A stretch of 64,000 bases of DNA from Misgurnus anguillicaudatus (Eukaryota > Chordata > Actinopteri > Cypriniformes > Cobitidae). The notes under the pieces were generated by a model. It ran no database searches, was not told the origin of the DNA, and saw only the letters and a list, made by a program, of their open reading frames with translations. The translations under genes were made by a program, and so were the position numbers. The stretch covers positions 18,732,001-18,796,000 of the forward strand of contig NC_073340.2 of assembly GCF_027580225.2 (NCBI RefSeq), in the 5' to 3' direction. Position 1 is the stretch's first letter; each line of letters begins with the position of its first letter. Positions 43,881 to 55,870 of the stretch are shown in pieces.

Positions 43881-45200
43881 CTGAGCAATATAACATAATT
43901 TACCTGTAACAATATAAAACTTTAATGTATGTCAGAAGTGGACATGCTGATGCACTCAGATAACAAACAAACAATGCAATGTTTTAAAATCATCAGTCTT
44001 TACATCCTGTCTTGGCTTACTAAATGATGTATTTCTACTGTGTGTAAGCTGTAATAAACTAATTGTTAAGTTCCTCAGTTCAACGTAATACCATGTGTAC
44101 TACAAACATAAAGGTTACCTGTCTAAAGAAAATGACAAAATCCATTTTTTTTTAAATGAATACACTTTTTACACTGTTAGCTGAGCATGCACATATAACA
44201 TTGCAACTGTAAAGCTGATCTAAAAATGAAAGAAATTCCGATCTTTACGTATTGCTACTGTTTTACTTGTTAGTGCAAATGTATAAGTGGCCAATCATGT
44301 GGCAGACACTTTAAAACAGGGTCAAGAGGTTCAGCTGATGTTTGAACCAAACATCAGAATGAAGAGGAAATGTGAGCCAAGTGATTTGAACAGCTGAATG
44401 ATTGTAGGTGCCAGACGGACGGTATAAAGAGACTGTCATAGAAACTGTTGATCTATTGGATCTTTCATGCCTTTAGTCTCTAGAGTTTGTGCAGAAAACA
44501 AAAACACGCAATAACCTTTTCACCAAAACTTGAACGGTATCTGATCTGACATATCTCAACTTTTGCTAGATGGTGTCCCTTTATGGTCACTCTAAAAACA
44601 GTTGTGTTGAAACAACACAATCTGTTTTTAATAAAAGGGATAACACAAATTGTGATGAAAGGAACACAAAATTTATTGTTCCAATAATAACACAAAGATG
44701 TGTCTTGTGTTACCTTTTATTTAATTCAACACAAAATCACACATAATTTCTTAAAATGACACATTTAAAAAAACAGAGTGTATTCTACTTTCTACTTTGT
44801 CTTCTACTTTCAGCGGGACAATGTCACAAACAATACAGAACGTCATCTCAAGCTGGTTTTAAAAATGTGAAAATGAGTTTAGTGTATTTTAGTGTCTTCC
44901 ACAGTCGCTAGATCTCACTTCAATAAAACACCTTTAGGATGTGATGGTAAAGCAAATTCACATCAGAAATGAGTGATATTGTCATGTAAAACGATCAGAA
45001 ATTTTGAGAAATCTTTCTAGCACTCAGTTGAATTTGTTCCATTGTAAATGCTCATGGGGCAAAGGGGGCAGTACAAAGTACTTTTAGGGCAGTCACGTCA
45101 CTGTTTGGCCATGAAGGTTTATGCAGGGCACTGGAAGGGACAGCACCCATGGCCCTTTGAAAGGGATTTCCAATATGCGGGTCACCAACGTGATGTCAAA
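43881..45200. other. intergenic DNA
   Basis: The stretch 44590-44765 has AACACAA words in both orientations and may be a worn MITE. Otherwise nothing. Confidence 0.35.
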
Positions 45201-45212
45201 GAGACTGATTAA

Positions 45213-46330
45213 AAAGGAATGTCTTGGTTACGTGTGTAATCCTCGTTCCCTGAAGGAAGGGAACAGAGATGTCACATCCCGTTGTTACGGTTTGCTGTAC
45301 CATTGTTGAGTTGGCCGGGCACTAAATGCTTGGCTTTCTCAGCGAAAATAGCTGATTAATGCATTGCACCTGCCTTTCAATAGAGGGTATGCATTGATGT
45401 CACTTTTCCACGTGACCACGCGATAGCTCGCCTGGTTGAGTGGCAAAACGTGCAACAAAATGGCTGGTTTTCATAGGGGCTGCTGCGAAAATGCCAGTAA
45501 AACGGACTATTTTCAGCTTAAATTAAATTTAGTTGGACTTGATAGCAGAGGTGGACAATACTTTGTAACATTAGTTACATTTTCCAAGCATCCGTGCTTT
45601 ATTAGGGTGTTTGCATTGGGAAAATTTTACTTCACCACATTCTAAAGCATATAATCATACTGTGTATTCTTTAATATTGCATATTAAAATTTATTTAATA
45701 CCTAATTACATTAAAATTTTGTACTTTTACTTGAGTAAAAGTATGTTAGTGTACTTAAATATTAAATGTAAAACAAAAATGCGTATTTATGAAATGTAAT
45801 AGAATAAAAATTATGATAATATGCTTTGGAATGTATGTTTTCCAAAAAAAACACGAATGAAATACAAATACTTGTAAAATACTTTTAAGTAGAAAGTAAA
45901 GCCTCTGCTTGATAGTGACCCTAGCAACTTATCAACCCATCTGTGGTCTGTGGACGTTGGCATGAACGATCAATTTACTCCTCCTTTCAGTGTTTTTTGT
46001 CAGTCTGTAAAACGATTGCTCAAAATTCTTGTTAATCTGTTAGTACAGTCTATCTCACAAAAGCTTTTTCCCATTTCGACGCGTTTTCACTGTGTTTTCG
46101 CCGATGTCACGCTGTACTAAAATGCTGCCGCTCTGTCTTTTGCCACTCAGTGGGCGTAACCGCAGTCCCTCTCGCCGACGGTGATGTCATTTGCATACCC
46201 TCTATTATAGCGTGTCGGGGCAGCACCGGAAGATGCAAATAGTGCATGCCAGCAACATTCATTGGCTCTTTGCAAGTTTCTTGAAGCAGATAGGTCTCTC
46301 TAAGCGAGTTCCCAATACTTCAGTCATCGG
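45213..46330. repeat. Cyprinid repeat split by a younger insertion
   Basis: The left piece (45213-45378: TACGTGTGTAATCCTCGTTC, GGAAGGGAACAGAGATGTCA) and the right piece (46207-46330: GCACCGGAAGATGCAA, GCGAGTTCCCAATACTTC) read as two halves of one repeat that I recall as common in cyprinids. The 828-bp element below sits between them. Confidence 0.55.
45379..46206. mobile_element. Element with AATAGAGGGTATGCA TIRs
   Basis: A 15-bp exact terminal inverted repeat (45379-45393 and 46192-46206) continues as GATGTCAC / GACATCAC. GAGTGGCAAAA occurs inverted in both subterminal zones. No transposase frame. Confidence 0.7.
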
Positions 46331-49300
46331 TTGGAGGATAGGTTAGTAAATATATACATTCAGAAGATGCTTTATTGAAAGGTTTAATTCTTTATTGAAA
46401 GTAACATGTGTATTGCAAATAACTGTTTATAGTTATAATTAAAAAAATATTATCTGCTATATTGTTCAATGTGATTCATTTTCATTTGCAATTTTATGGA
46501 CACATTCCATGACAAGTATTGAACAATGCTTCAGTCACAGTACTGTATGTGCAAAGATTGTGAAGGTTGTTACTCTTCAATGTAATATGAAGATTTACTT
46601 TTTGAAAGCTAATTATCTGTGCGTTCATGGTCTTAAAAGAAATCTTCATAAATGAATGAAATCTGTGCTGTATTAGAGCTTTCCTACAGACGCCATATAG
46701 TCTAGAATTCTAAGTATTCATTCACATGCCTACATTACATCTTCTCTTCTTCAAGGTTATCTAATTCACACTGATAATTAAACCCAGCAAAACATGAGTA
46801 GTACAGCTGCTTCTTGAAAAATGCATTTTAAATTGATCTTTGTTTGCTTTGTTTCAGAAAATGTAAGAGGTTGTATCCATCATAATTTTATGGTTTGGAT
46901 TGATATAAATCTCAACATTGTTGCCCTGTGGTGAGACAAACTGATCTAAAACCTCAACAAAAACATTTACGCTAATCATAATTATTACACATGATGTGTT
47001 TATGACATGAAATGTGAAATATCACATTAAATATTCTTACTGTTTTCAATGGAGTTGAGATTATCACATCATAATCTCTTTAAAATTTAACTAGCGGTAG
47101 TCAAAAACCTTCTTTCAGACACAACATCTGTAAACTAAACACTTTCACATTTACATACTGTACATTTACCCTTGATGTTGATTTACTTTTTTATTCATGA
47201 ACTACTCTTTAAAGAGAACTAAATATAAATTGCACAAATAACATCAAGAATTGCCGGTTTTACCATTGTGTATTGGAGATTATTCTCTGTTTGATGTTAC
47301 AGGGAAACAAATGGTTTTAGCCAGGATTTTAAGAGCAGAAGACCACTCGGCATTGTGAGGTAATCAAGGAGTATGTAATCAGCACTGTTACCATGGCAAC
47401 CTGTCAAAAAAGCATTAGGAAAAGAGCAATATCTAGATAATGGCACGAGAATGACAGGATGAAAATTGTCTCGTGTAGCTAAATATGGATGAGCGAGGAA
47501 CAGATGCGAGTGTACTTGCCTGATATGAAGGTGGTCAACTTGCCTTGTGTTCATTGTGTTCAGATACAAATTAGAAGACACTTTGAAGTGTCGGTATGAA
47601 TATCAAAACCGTTGTCTGTGTCTGAAATGTATAAAGAGATTAAAAACAAAACATCCTTCTCGTTTGCATGACAGCAAGATGTTACAAGCAATTCCCTCTG
47701 GCTTTTTTAATCAAGCTATGTTTTCTGCTAATTGGATAACCATTACTAGTTAGTTAGTGATCCAAATCTGCAAACAAAAGTGGCAAATGAATGATAAGTG
47801 CTGTTTTGTGAGAATTTAGGCTATACTTGTTTTCTCTTTTTTCAACTTGAGAATAAGAATAAAGTGTTTTGCATGTAACTCGCCCTTCATCTTGAAAAAT
47901 CAGTCACACTTCCTCAAATAAACGACATCTGCAGTTATCACAGCCAAACACATCTATCATCCAATTTAGATCGCTGGGAAATATGCATTGGGATGAATTT
48001 TATGAGGAACAGCTGCACTGTAAAAAAAACAACCTATAGAATCTACTCAACATAATCATATTAGCAATTTGCACTCACTTTGTTTGGGTAGATTTTATCC
48101 TATATATTTGATTGAAGAGTACCTGAATTAAACAACCATGACGAAAAAAATAGGTAAGGCCTACCTAATATTTCTCATAACTAATTACTCATAAAAATTG
48201 AGTTACATTTACTCTACTGGTTGTAAGCAACCATTCTACTAAATTATTATTAATAATGATTAGGAATAGAATTTACCAAGACTTTGTGTTTTTAACTTTT
48301 CAGGGGTTGGTTAAAAATGTCACAACTGTCCCTCTGGTGTGAGGTTTTTTAAACGGCAATTTTTAATGGACTTGTTTATGGCGACACGTCAAGCGTCACG
48401 CGGTCCGACACAGTCAACACAGTATTTTTCTCATTCAACACATTGTAAGTTATTTGAACAAACCATAATAAACATATTAAACTACTCCATCTATTGAGTA
48501 TTGTTTTTGTTTTATGAAAATATTATTACATCGCTTCAAACATTAACTAAGCAGAATATATTGTATATATTCTATACTGTAATCTCATTTTTGTAATAAT
48601 ATATAGTAGCAGAATATATAAATCAGCTAGATCAGCATATTTTTATCAGCATAATATTAGTTGTTTTTGAACAATTATTGTATTTATTGTTTACTGGCAG
48701 TTTCTATGAAAGGTTTTACTGGATGGATTTGTAAATACAGATCATGATTGCATGTGCGCCATATACACATTCAGTTCTTGTGCATGGTTTATGGTGAAAA
48801 CATAGATTTACTGTTTGAATAAGCTATTATAGCAACCCCTAACTGCACAAACTATGTCGGTCTTCCTGGATTTCATAATAAACATTGAACAGCCAGTCAA
48901 AATGGCACACTTGTGTCCTTCGCAATAGACAACCATTAGCTTTAGTGGCTCACCGAAGTCATAAACAGGAAAGTTCAAAGATGGCGGCGCCCACATTTAC
49001 GTCAAGAAACAGGTGGATAGGGGTAAAATAGGTAGCATATTACTATAGCCACACTTGACCCTTAAAGTTTACAGCATATGAAATCATGCTGTGCAGATGA
49101 TGTTGTGTGATGCATGACTACATATTTCCACTTTTCCAGAAACCTATAACTTCATGTCATTTCAAATTTATACTTCCATGTTGGTGGAGACTTCAAAAGC
49201 CCTGAGATTTAAAAAGGTGTAAACCTATGATAAGAACTCTCCTGGGCATGTATGATTGACTTCTTGACAATGAATATGGTTCCTACTGGATCTTACTGGA

Positions 49301-50297
49301 GAGACTATGTGACATAGTTTATGAAACCACACCAGTTCATTCTGAGGCAAGATCCAGGATTCACCATAGATGCCGTATGGAAATCAATTCAACATTATTA
49401 CACGAAGCAGAAGCAGTGATGCAATGGAAAGCAACGTTTTAATGCAAAACTTCATAACTCAGAAACACCCCTCACTCATTTCCAGTCACTGTACGTGTGC
49501 TCAACAACTGTTTATGTCGCAAAGACATTTCTCCTTTGTGAGTGTCTGAATTACAATTTCATGAGAATGATATCAATTGCACCAGACAGACTTGGTTTCT
49601 CATTGATTCCTCTTGGAATCAGATATTTTCTGACCCTTTACTTTGAGTGAATCAAGTTGGCATGGTTTGCATAATGGATTTTCAATTGGGGCACCGTGAG
49701 GAACTGAAATGTTTTGTTAGACAGACAGTCGAGAGCTCAGGAGGAAAGAGACCAGCAGAGCAGTCTGGACTCTGATATCAAAGCGTTTCCTGGCTTCTCT
49801 CCAGTTCGGCGTTTTCTCTCTGTCTCTGTTTGTTTAAGTGGACAGAACTGCTGGCGCTGTAAGCTACTGTTCAGCCTTCTCAAGGAAGCTGTTGGCATGA
49901 AACAACACCATATTTAATCTGGTTCTTTTTACATCACACAGCATTATGGCTGAAACCCAAACCCAAAGAGTTGAATCCAAAAGTAATTAGGGATAATTAG
50001 AGTTTTAAAAAGGTTATGAAAGCTAATTAAAGTAATATAGCTTTGAAGCGAATTTCACTAGGTTAACTATAGACCCGATATAGTCCAACGTACTTCTAGC
50101 CAAAATAATTTCGGAGATGTATGATATTCCATCATCTTGAGGAAAGTATGATACCCAAGACATGCAGTGTCCACCTTTATTTTCTTTTTATCAGATATGT
50201 GTTTAATTTATTGTTAAACATTTATGCATGTTTTAAACTTTACCAGTTCAAACTAAATGTTCAAAAATGGTTCAAATAAAACAGGCACAATTATTGT
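46331..50297. other. unique DNA, one perfect RFX X-box
   Basis: No gene or clear transposon, apart from a worn piece (CACTGTAAAAAAAACAACC) at 48016. The X-box at 47387-47400 sits in repeat-free sequence (47290-47520). Confidence 0.4.
47387..47400. promoter_or_regulatory. Perfect palindromic RFX X-box
   Basis: GTTACCATGGCAAC fits the RFX consensus GTNRCC-N(0-3)-RGYAAC with a 2-base spacer on both halves. RFX factors control ciliary genes from such sites near promoters. No nearby gene start is visible, so function is unproven. Confidence 0.45.
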
Positions 50298-50750
50298 GTA
50301 AACATTTACATTTTTCATTTAGCAGATGCTTTTATCCAAAGTGACTTACAAATGAGGATTACTGCAACAAAGTGATTCATCTAGTACAACAAGACGTGCT
50401 TTTTTGAAGTTAGAAAGGGATTTGGCTGTTTTGATACAGCCGGGAAGGGCATTCCACCATTGAGGTTTAGTGATTGTGAAAATTCAGGAAAGTGGTTTTG
50501 TGCCTGTTTATGGTAGGCTCTGTCCACTTACAGTCTTCTGGAGGGATTTTAGGTTTGGAAAAGACTGCAGAAAGGAGGCTGAGGATCAAGTTCGTTCTGT
50601 ATGCAAGCATCATGCAGTGACATAAGTTTGGTTTTTTTGGACAGCAAAGTGACCACTGAGCACATCACCATCTTAGCAGCAGCTCGTTCTGATTTTATTC
50701 CCCTATTAAAATAATAATAATTAAACCGAGATCTGTTTAATGTGTTATTA
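50298..50750 (-). pseudogene. LINE 3' remnant (L2-like ORF2 tail)
   Basis: On the minus strand a 38-codon tail (50346-50462) reads QWWNALPGCIKTAKSLSNF and on to a stop, the WNxLPxxIRxxxSLxxFK pattern that closes ORF2 of L2-group LINEs. The 3' sequence GTAAGTCACTTTGGATAAAA, then GCATCTGCTAAATG, follows at once. This is the tail that fish V-SINEs share. Upstream (50470-50750) the frame is broken. It is a dead, 5'-truncated copy. Confidence 0.65.
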
Positions 50751-53694
50751 AAAACAGCTATTTTTATTTGGATCACAGTAATATTTACTCCACATCTATT
50801 CTAAGCCTTAAATCAAGAGACAATTAAAGCTACAATTGCAATTGCTTTCTTTATTTATTACATATATATACTATTATCCCATTAATTATCATTTTAGACT
50901 AGAAGACATAATTGAAGGGACAAATAAGGTGACCTTATTTAGCAAGGGCTCTTGGGAGAACATTATCATAATTTAAAAAAATTTAATTGTGCTATTTTTG
51001 GTATATCTTTCAACTCTGCATTTGTCATACAATACAAATTAAACAAACTGTGCCAGTCTTTACCTCAAACTGATGTTAGTGGCGTCACATTTTGTACATG
51101 ATGACATTAGGGGATCAGCAATAAGAGCCAAGGTTGAATTGATTTAAGCACTGTTTGTAATATTAAAAAGTTTACAGTATATTAAAACATTTATAGAGCT
51201 AATGCAGAACACTTCTGTGATACTGTAATGTACTGTATACTGTAACATATTGTTTACTGTATGACCAAAACATCGATACTGTAATAATATTTTGTATTTA
51301 TTAGATGAGACATGAGATTAGGTTCACAAGAAATGTTTATCATTTCCACCAGACGGCCATCAAACCAAATATTGAATTCATACAAAGATATCAGAACATT
51401 TAAGTATACAAGTTGAGTCATAATAACCTGAAATCTGTCAGTGTTGAGAGAGAAACCTTGCTCATATCAGTCCTAATTGATGGCCTATAAAGGCTTCTTA
51501 TTACCCAGGAGGCACCCTCTTGGATTACACTCTTGGATAGCCAGACACCATCAGTTGCCAGACATGAAAAGCATACGTTTATCTGCTCATTTTTACATTT
51601 GGAATGTTTTTGTTTGAAATTACAAACCTGCTTGTGTGGATTTTTATAACTCAATCTGCGGCTCATTTCGGATGTTGCATCTACCTGAGGTCAGGTTTAT
51701 GGGCCATTGCGGTCTCATTTAAGCAACTGTGATAATTGGTGACCAAGCTGTCGAAATATTGGGTAAATTGGCAGTGGGCAGGATCACACAGAACAAAAGC
51801 AGACATTCCGACATGGCAGGCACATTTCAAATAGAGAATAACAGCATTTTTTTTATTTAGTACAGTTAAAAACCTACATATAGCTCATTTCAAATGTGTG
51901 TAATAAAAACCAACATTATGTATTATAACAAATGCCTGCAATGGCCAGGCGGTTGTTATTTTACTTTTAATATACATTAAGAACACGCTTACTTTTGGCA
52001 AACAACATTTAAATCCACTTAATATTTAATATTTGTCCACTTCTTTACAATTGAAATAATGCAGCCACTGTAATTCTTGAACAAGAACATAGAGACATTA
52101 AATTATGTAAAATCAGAGCGAGGGTGAATACCGCAATGTATGGAATCATATTACAGCACACACTTAAAATTTACTATAGCACAGCCTTACTGAAAGTTGC
52201 CATGAAGGATGATAATAAATGTAACAGGGAATTACTTTGTCTAAACTGAACAACATGTAGAGAACTACACACCACGCGAGTACATGTGTCCTCGTTGGTA
52301 AACAACGCTTTCTCAATCGGAAGACTGCAGTCTGCAGAGGTCGCATATGCAGGCTCAATGGCGCAAGCATAAGCATATTACATGATAGCAAATATAAATG
52401 AGAATAAATGACTCACATTACTTGTGAGGAATAATATCATCATTCAGTCGGTCTTGATGCAGGATGAGTTTTATTGTCCTTTTGAGGTAAAGTTGAACGC
52501 TTCTTTACTCTTCCTTATTGTCCAGAAATAACTGAAGATCTTAATCACGTATGTATATACTGTAATGTTTATCATCCAAACACGCAATAAAATGTCTTTA
52601 AATCGGATAAAACTTTATGCTTTTTTGTCAAATGTTGGAACTATTCGCCTATTAATTTCCAAAATGAATAGCGGGTACCGCCTGTGAGAGTGACCTTATT
52701 ACAGATAATGAGGTCAGCCAGGAATAAAGGTACTCTCTATACTTCAATACAAATTATATAAACAGGCAATATTTGTTTTTGTTTATAATTAGTTTTTTAA
52801 AAGTAGACATTTTAGGCTTTCTGTGGATATATATATATATTATTGCCACAAACTCAACTTTACCCTGATATCACAAGACAGCTTTTCACCTCAGCGAAAA
52901 ATGTTCTTGCAGTCATCTTGCAATGCTGTATTACTGTATAAAAGTATTCCTTTATAGATTAAGTTCTCCCTAGTTGCCATTCAGCCTTTTACAGCCATGC
53001 TGTTAAGTAAAGATACTGCACATATACTGTAGCTAGTTAGATAGTATACAAAATTAAGTCATTTACTTTATGTACTGTTCTGCTGTTTGTTTAATAATGG
53101 CAATGGGGATATTCTGCTGTTGTACGTGTTGCATCTTGTTTACTAATGATGCTGTGAATATAGGTATAACTGCCTTTAGGTGTGTAAATAATACAAAAGC
53201 CATACTGTAGGTCTGATCACAGGGTAAGTTGGCTATGCAGCCCACAAAGAAAAGGTTAAGACCCTGGCTGGAAAACAACTTCTCACTGAGAAGGACCAAG
53301 GGGATGACCACAGATTACAGTAGACAGCTAACCTATTTCCATCAACAAGACTTTTAGAGAGCAGTGGGATAGGGAGAGACTACTGCAGCTTTGTATCTAA
53401 CATACTCAAACATGTAATAGAAAATAATTATATCTACGGCCAGGGTTTCAACACGCTTGACCAATTGATTTCCAAATCTTAAAAAGAAAGAAAAAGGTAT
53501 ATCCCAAGGGAACTTTCCATTAATTTGTTCTAGACTAAGGCAGTCCCAATTACAGAAATACATTTTTAAAATAAAATTTGAGATTATATTTACATGCTTT
53601 TCAAGATTTTAATAAAGTAGAGCACTTACAGTAAATGGTGTAAGAGAACAAATAAATGTCTTACAGTCTGTATTTGTATTACAGTTATCTATGT
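50751..53694. other. unique AT-rich intergenic DNA
   Basis: Includes a TACTGTA-rich patch at 51214-51290 and a short (TA)n at 52829-52841. No gene recognised. Confidence 0.4.
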
Positions 53695-53855
53695 GTGTGA
53701 ATCTCAACTAGAAGAGCATTGCATTAGAAACACAAAGGGGTCAATCGTTTGATCCCCAGGGAATACAACAAAAGATAAAATGTATACATTTAATGCACTG
53801 TAAGTCACTTTGGATAAAAGCATCTGCCAAATGCATAAATATAAATGTAGACTGA
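53695..53855 (+). repeat. V-SINE-type tRNA-derived SINE
   Basis: A tRNA-like head (AGAAGAGCATTGCATTAG; box-B-like CGTTTGATCCCC) leads to the body TAATGCACTGTAAGTCACTT and tail TGGATAAAAGCATCTGCC, then AAATGCATAAATATAAATGT. The order and tail fit the vertebrate V-SINE group, which borrows a LINE 3' tail. Near full length but mutated in box B. Confidence 0.8.
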
Positions 53856-54878
53856 TTCTGTGCTGTAGTTTCCATTCTTCGTGAACTATAAAGGAATTCG
53901 ATAAGGACATTTTGTCCATTCAGTAACCTCTACCTCCAGCTGCATCCCCTGCTTTGGGCTCTTAAACTTTTAGATGGTGAAGCTAAATTCGCTCTTGTGG
54001 AGAAAATTGTGAGGTGGAAACATGTTTCTACAGCGTTTTTCAAATAGAGGTGTTATGTGTTGTAAGCACTGCTTCCCTTAACATTTCCTCAGAGAAATGT
54101 GTGAAGAAAAATCGTGGTAACTACTCTGCTTAAAAAAAAGGAAATTTTGCTACAGGCTTCTTTCAACTGGCTGGGCAACATGCCATAAACAACTTGGCAA
54201 GAGATTCCTGCATTAAGTTGAATGATTGTTAGACATAGTTTTCCTTTTGGGCTATAGAATAAATATAAATTGGACTTCTCTGGTGTACTGTACAGTCTGC
54301 TGCAAAGGAAGCAGTGATTAAGCTTATGTAGTCGTAATTAATACAAATAAATAGTTTGTGATATATTCCAAATAAACGTAACCATACAAGTGAACCAGTT
54401 TAATTATTAAGGCCATCGTTACATTTATTACATTCACACTTTTAATAAGAGGCTTAGCCTTACTAAGTGACATGGTATTAACATACAATGTGCATATGGT
54501 GTAAAAATAGGTGCATAGGCACACCTATCATTAGTAAACTGACCAATCAGAATATACGATGAGCTCAGATGCAAAAGCCTTTAAATGCCACATCTATCAA
54601 ATTATATAATGATATTAAACGAATGCTCTCAGCACGTGTTCATCAAATACCTTTGCTTCAAATTCGCTTAATGCCAGCGTCAGGCTATTCAGAAAATAAA
54701 GATTTGTTGGCAGAATCCTCTAAACTCCAAATTCATTTTTCAAGTAAAGTCCTCTAAGTGAGCAGAAGATGAATTGGATGAATGATGACGCGCAAAACAA
54801 CCGTGATTCACATTTAAAGCAACACTTTGTAGTTTTTCGACTGTAAAATAATGTCTCATAGGCTACCTTACCTGCTTT
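53856..54878. other. unique intergenic DNA
   Basis: A 62-codon plus-strand frame at 54569-54757 has no recognisable domain. No repeat assigned. Confidence 0.35.
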
Positions 54879-54886
54879 GATGACAT

Positions 54887-55862
54887 CTAGGGGCGTCATG
54901 CACCATTTTTTTAAGGAGGCACAGTGTGCACAGCTCACAAAAATTTGTGCATACACAGACATCAAACAAAATATATAGAGCTTTTAGTCTTTTCCATGGC
55001 ACTTACATTTCTAACAATCTGAACACCACTGCTTTCATGCAAAAACCTCCAAAATAAAAGTGTTGACTAACTTTCGTATCAAATACTATTCAATCGGAAT
55101 AATGACATATTGGCATCATATTTACATCTGAAACGGCATGTTTTATTTATTTACGATTTAATAAATTACTTGTTTAATTGTGTCATTAATGCATTTTGCA
55201 CAACAACTGCATCCTATAAAATTAATGTAATTTTAAATCCATAACGTATATAAACAACAAAAAAGACATAAGCTATGTGATTAATTTTAATGTTCAAAAA
55301 TGTAAAAAAAAACCTGTAGATCAAATTATTAGAGGAACGCATTATTGCATCAAAGTGTACCTCACCCCTGTGAACTCTGGCGAACTTTGGCGTTGTAGCA
55401 AGATAAATCTAGAAATCTACTTATATAACGTTGAGACGGTCACATTTAAACCATACATTTTCTACACAGAGAAGGTTAACTATACATTACCGTACTGGGG
55501 TTTGGAAATGTTGAGCATTTCTTACACGTTTTAATTCCTCAGATAGCAAAATGCAGCAGCAACAGCAAAGAGCTAGTGAGCGCGCTCAGATGCTGACGTC
55601 TGCGGCTGCGCTGACTGCAACGCCTGCCACCAGAATTGTAATGTAACATGATCAAAACACTATCAAAACGGCAAAAATCTCTGCAAAGTGACATGGATGC
55701 ATCACAGAATTGATAATATTTTGCATATTAAACAGATTAAATAGTCAAATAACAGATTAATGGACGCTTCTTTGATTTTGAGGTTGCACGCCAAATCCAT
55801 TTGGCTAAAAAAAAAAACAAGGGGGCACGTGCCCCCTCAGTTTAAATGGGCATGAAGCCTCT
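54887..55862. mobile_element. Non-autonomous hAT-like element
   Basis: Ends CTAGGGGCGTCATGC and (minus) AGAGGCTTCATGCCC. The octamer GATGACAT flanks both sides (54879-54886 and 55863-55870). The right subterminal zone has GGGGGCACGTGCCCCC, itself a palindrome. No transposase found inside. Confidence 0.78.
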
Positions 55863-55870
55863 GATGACAT

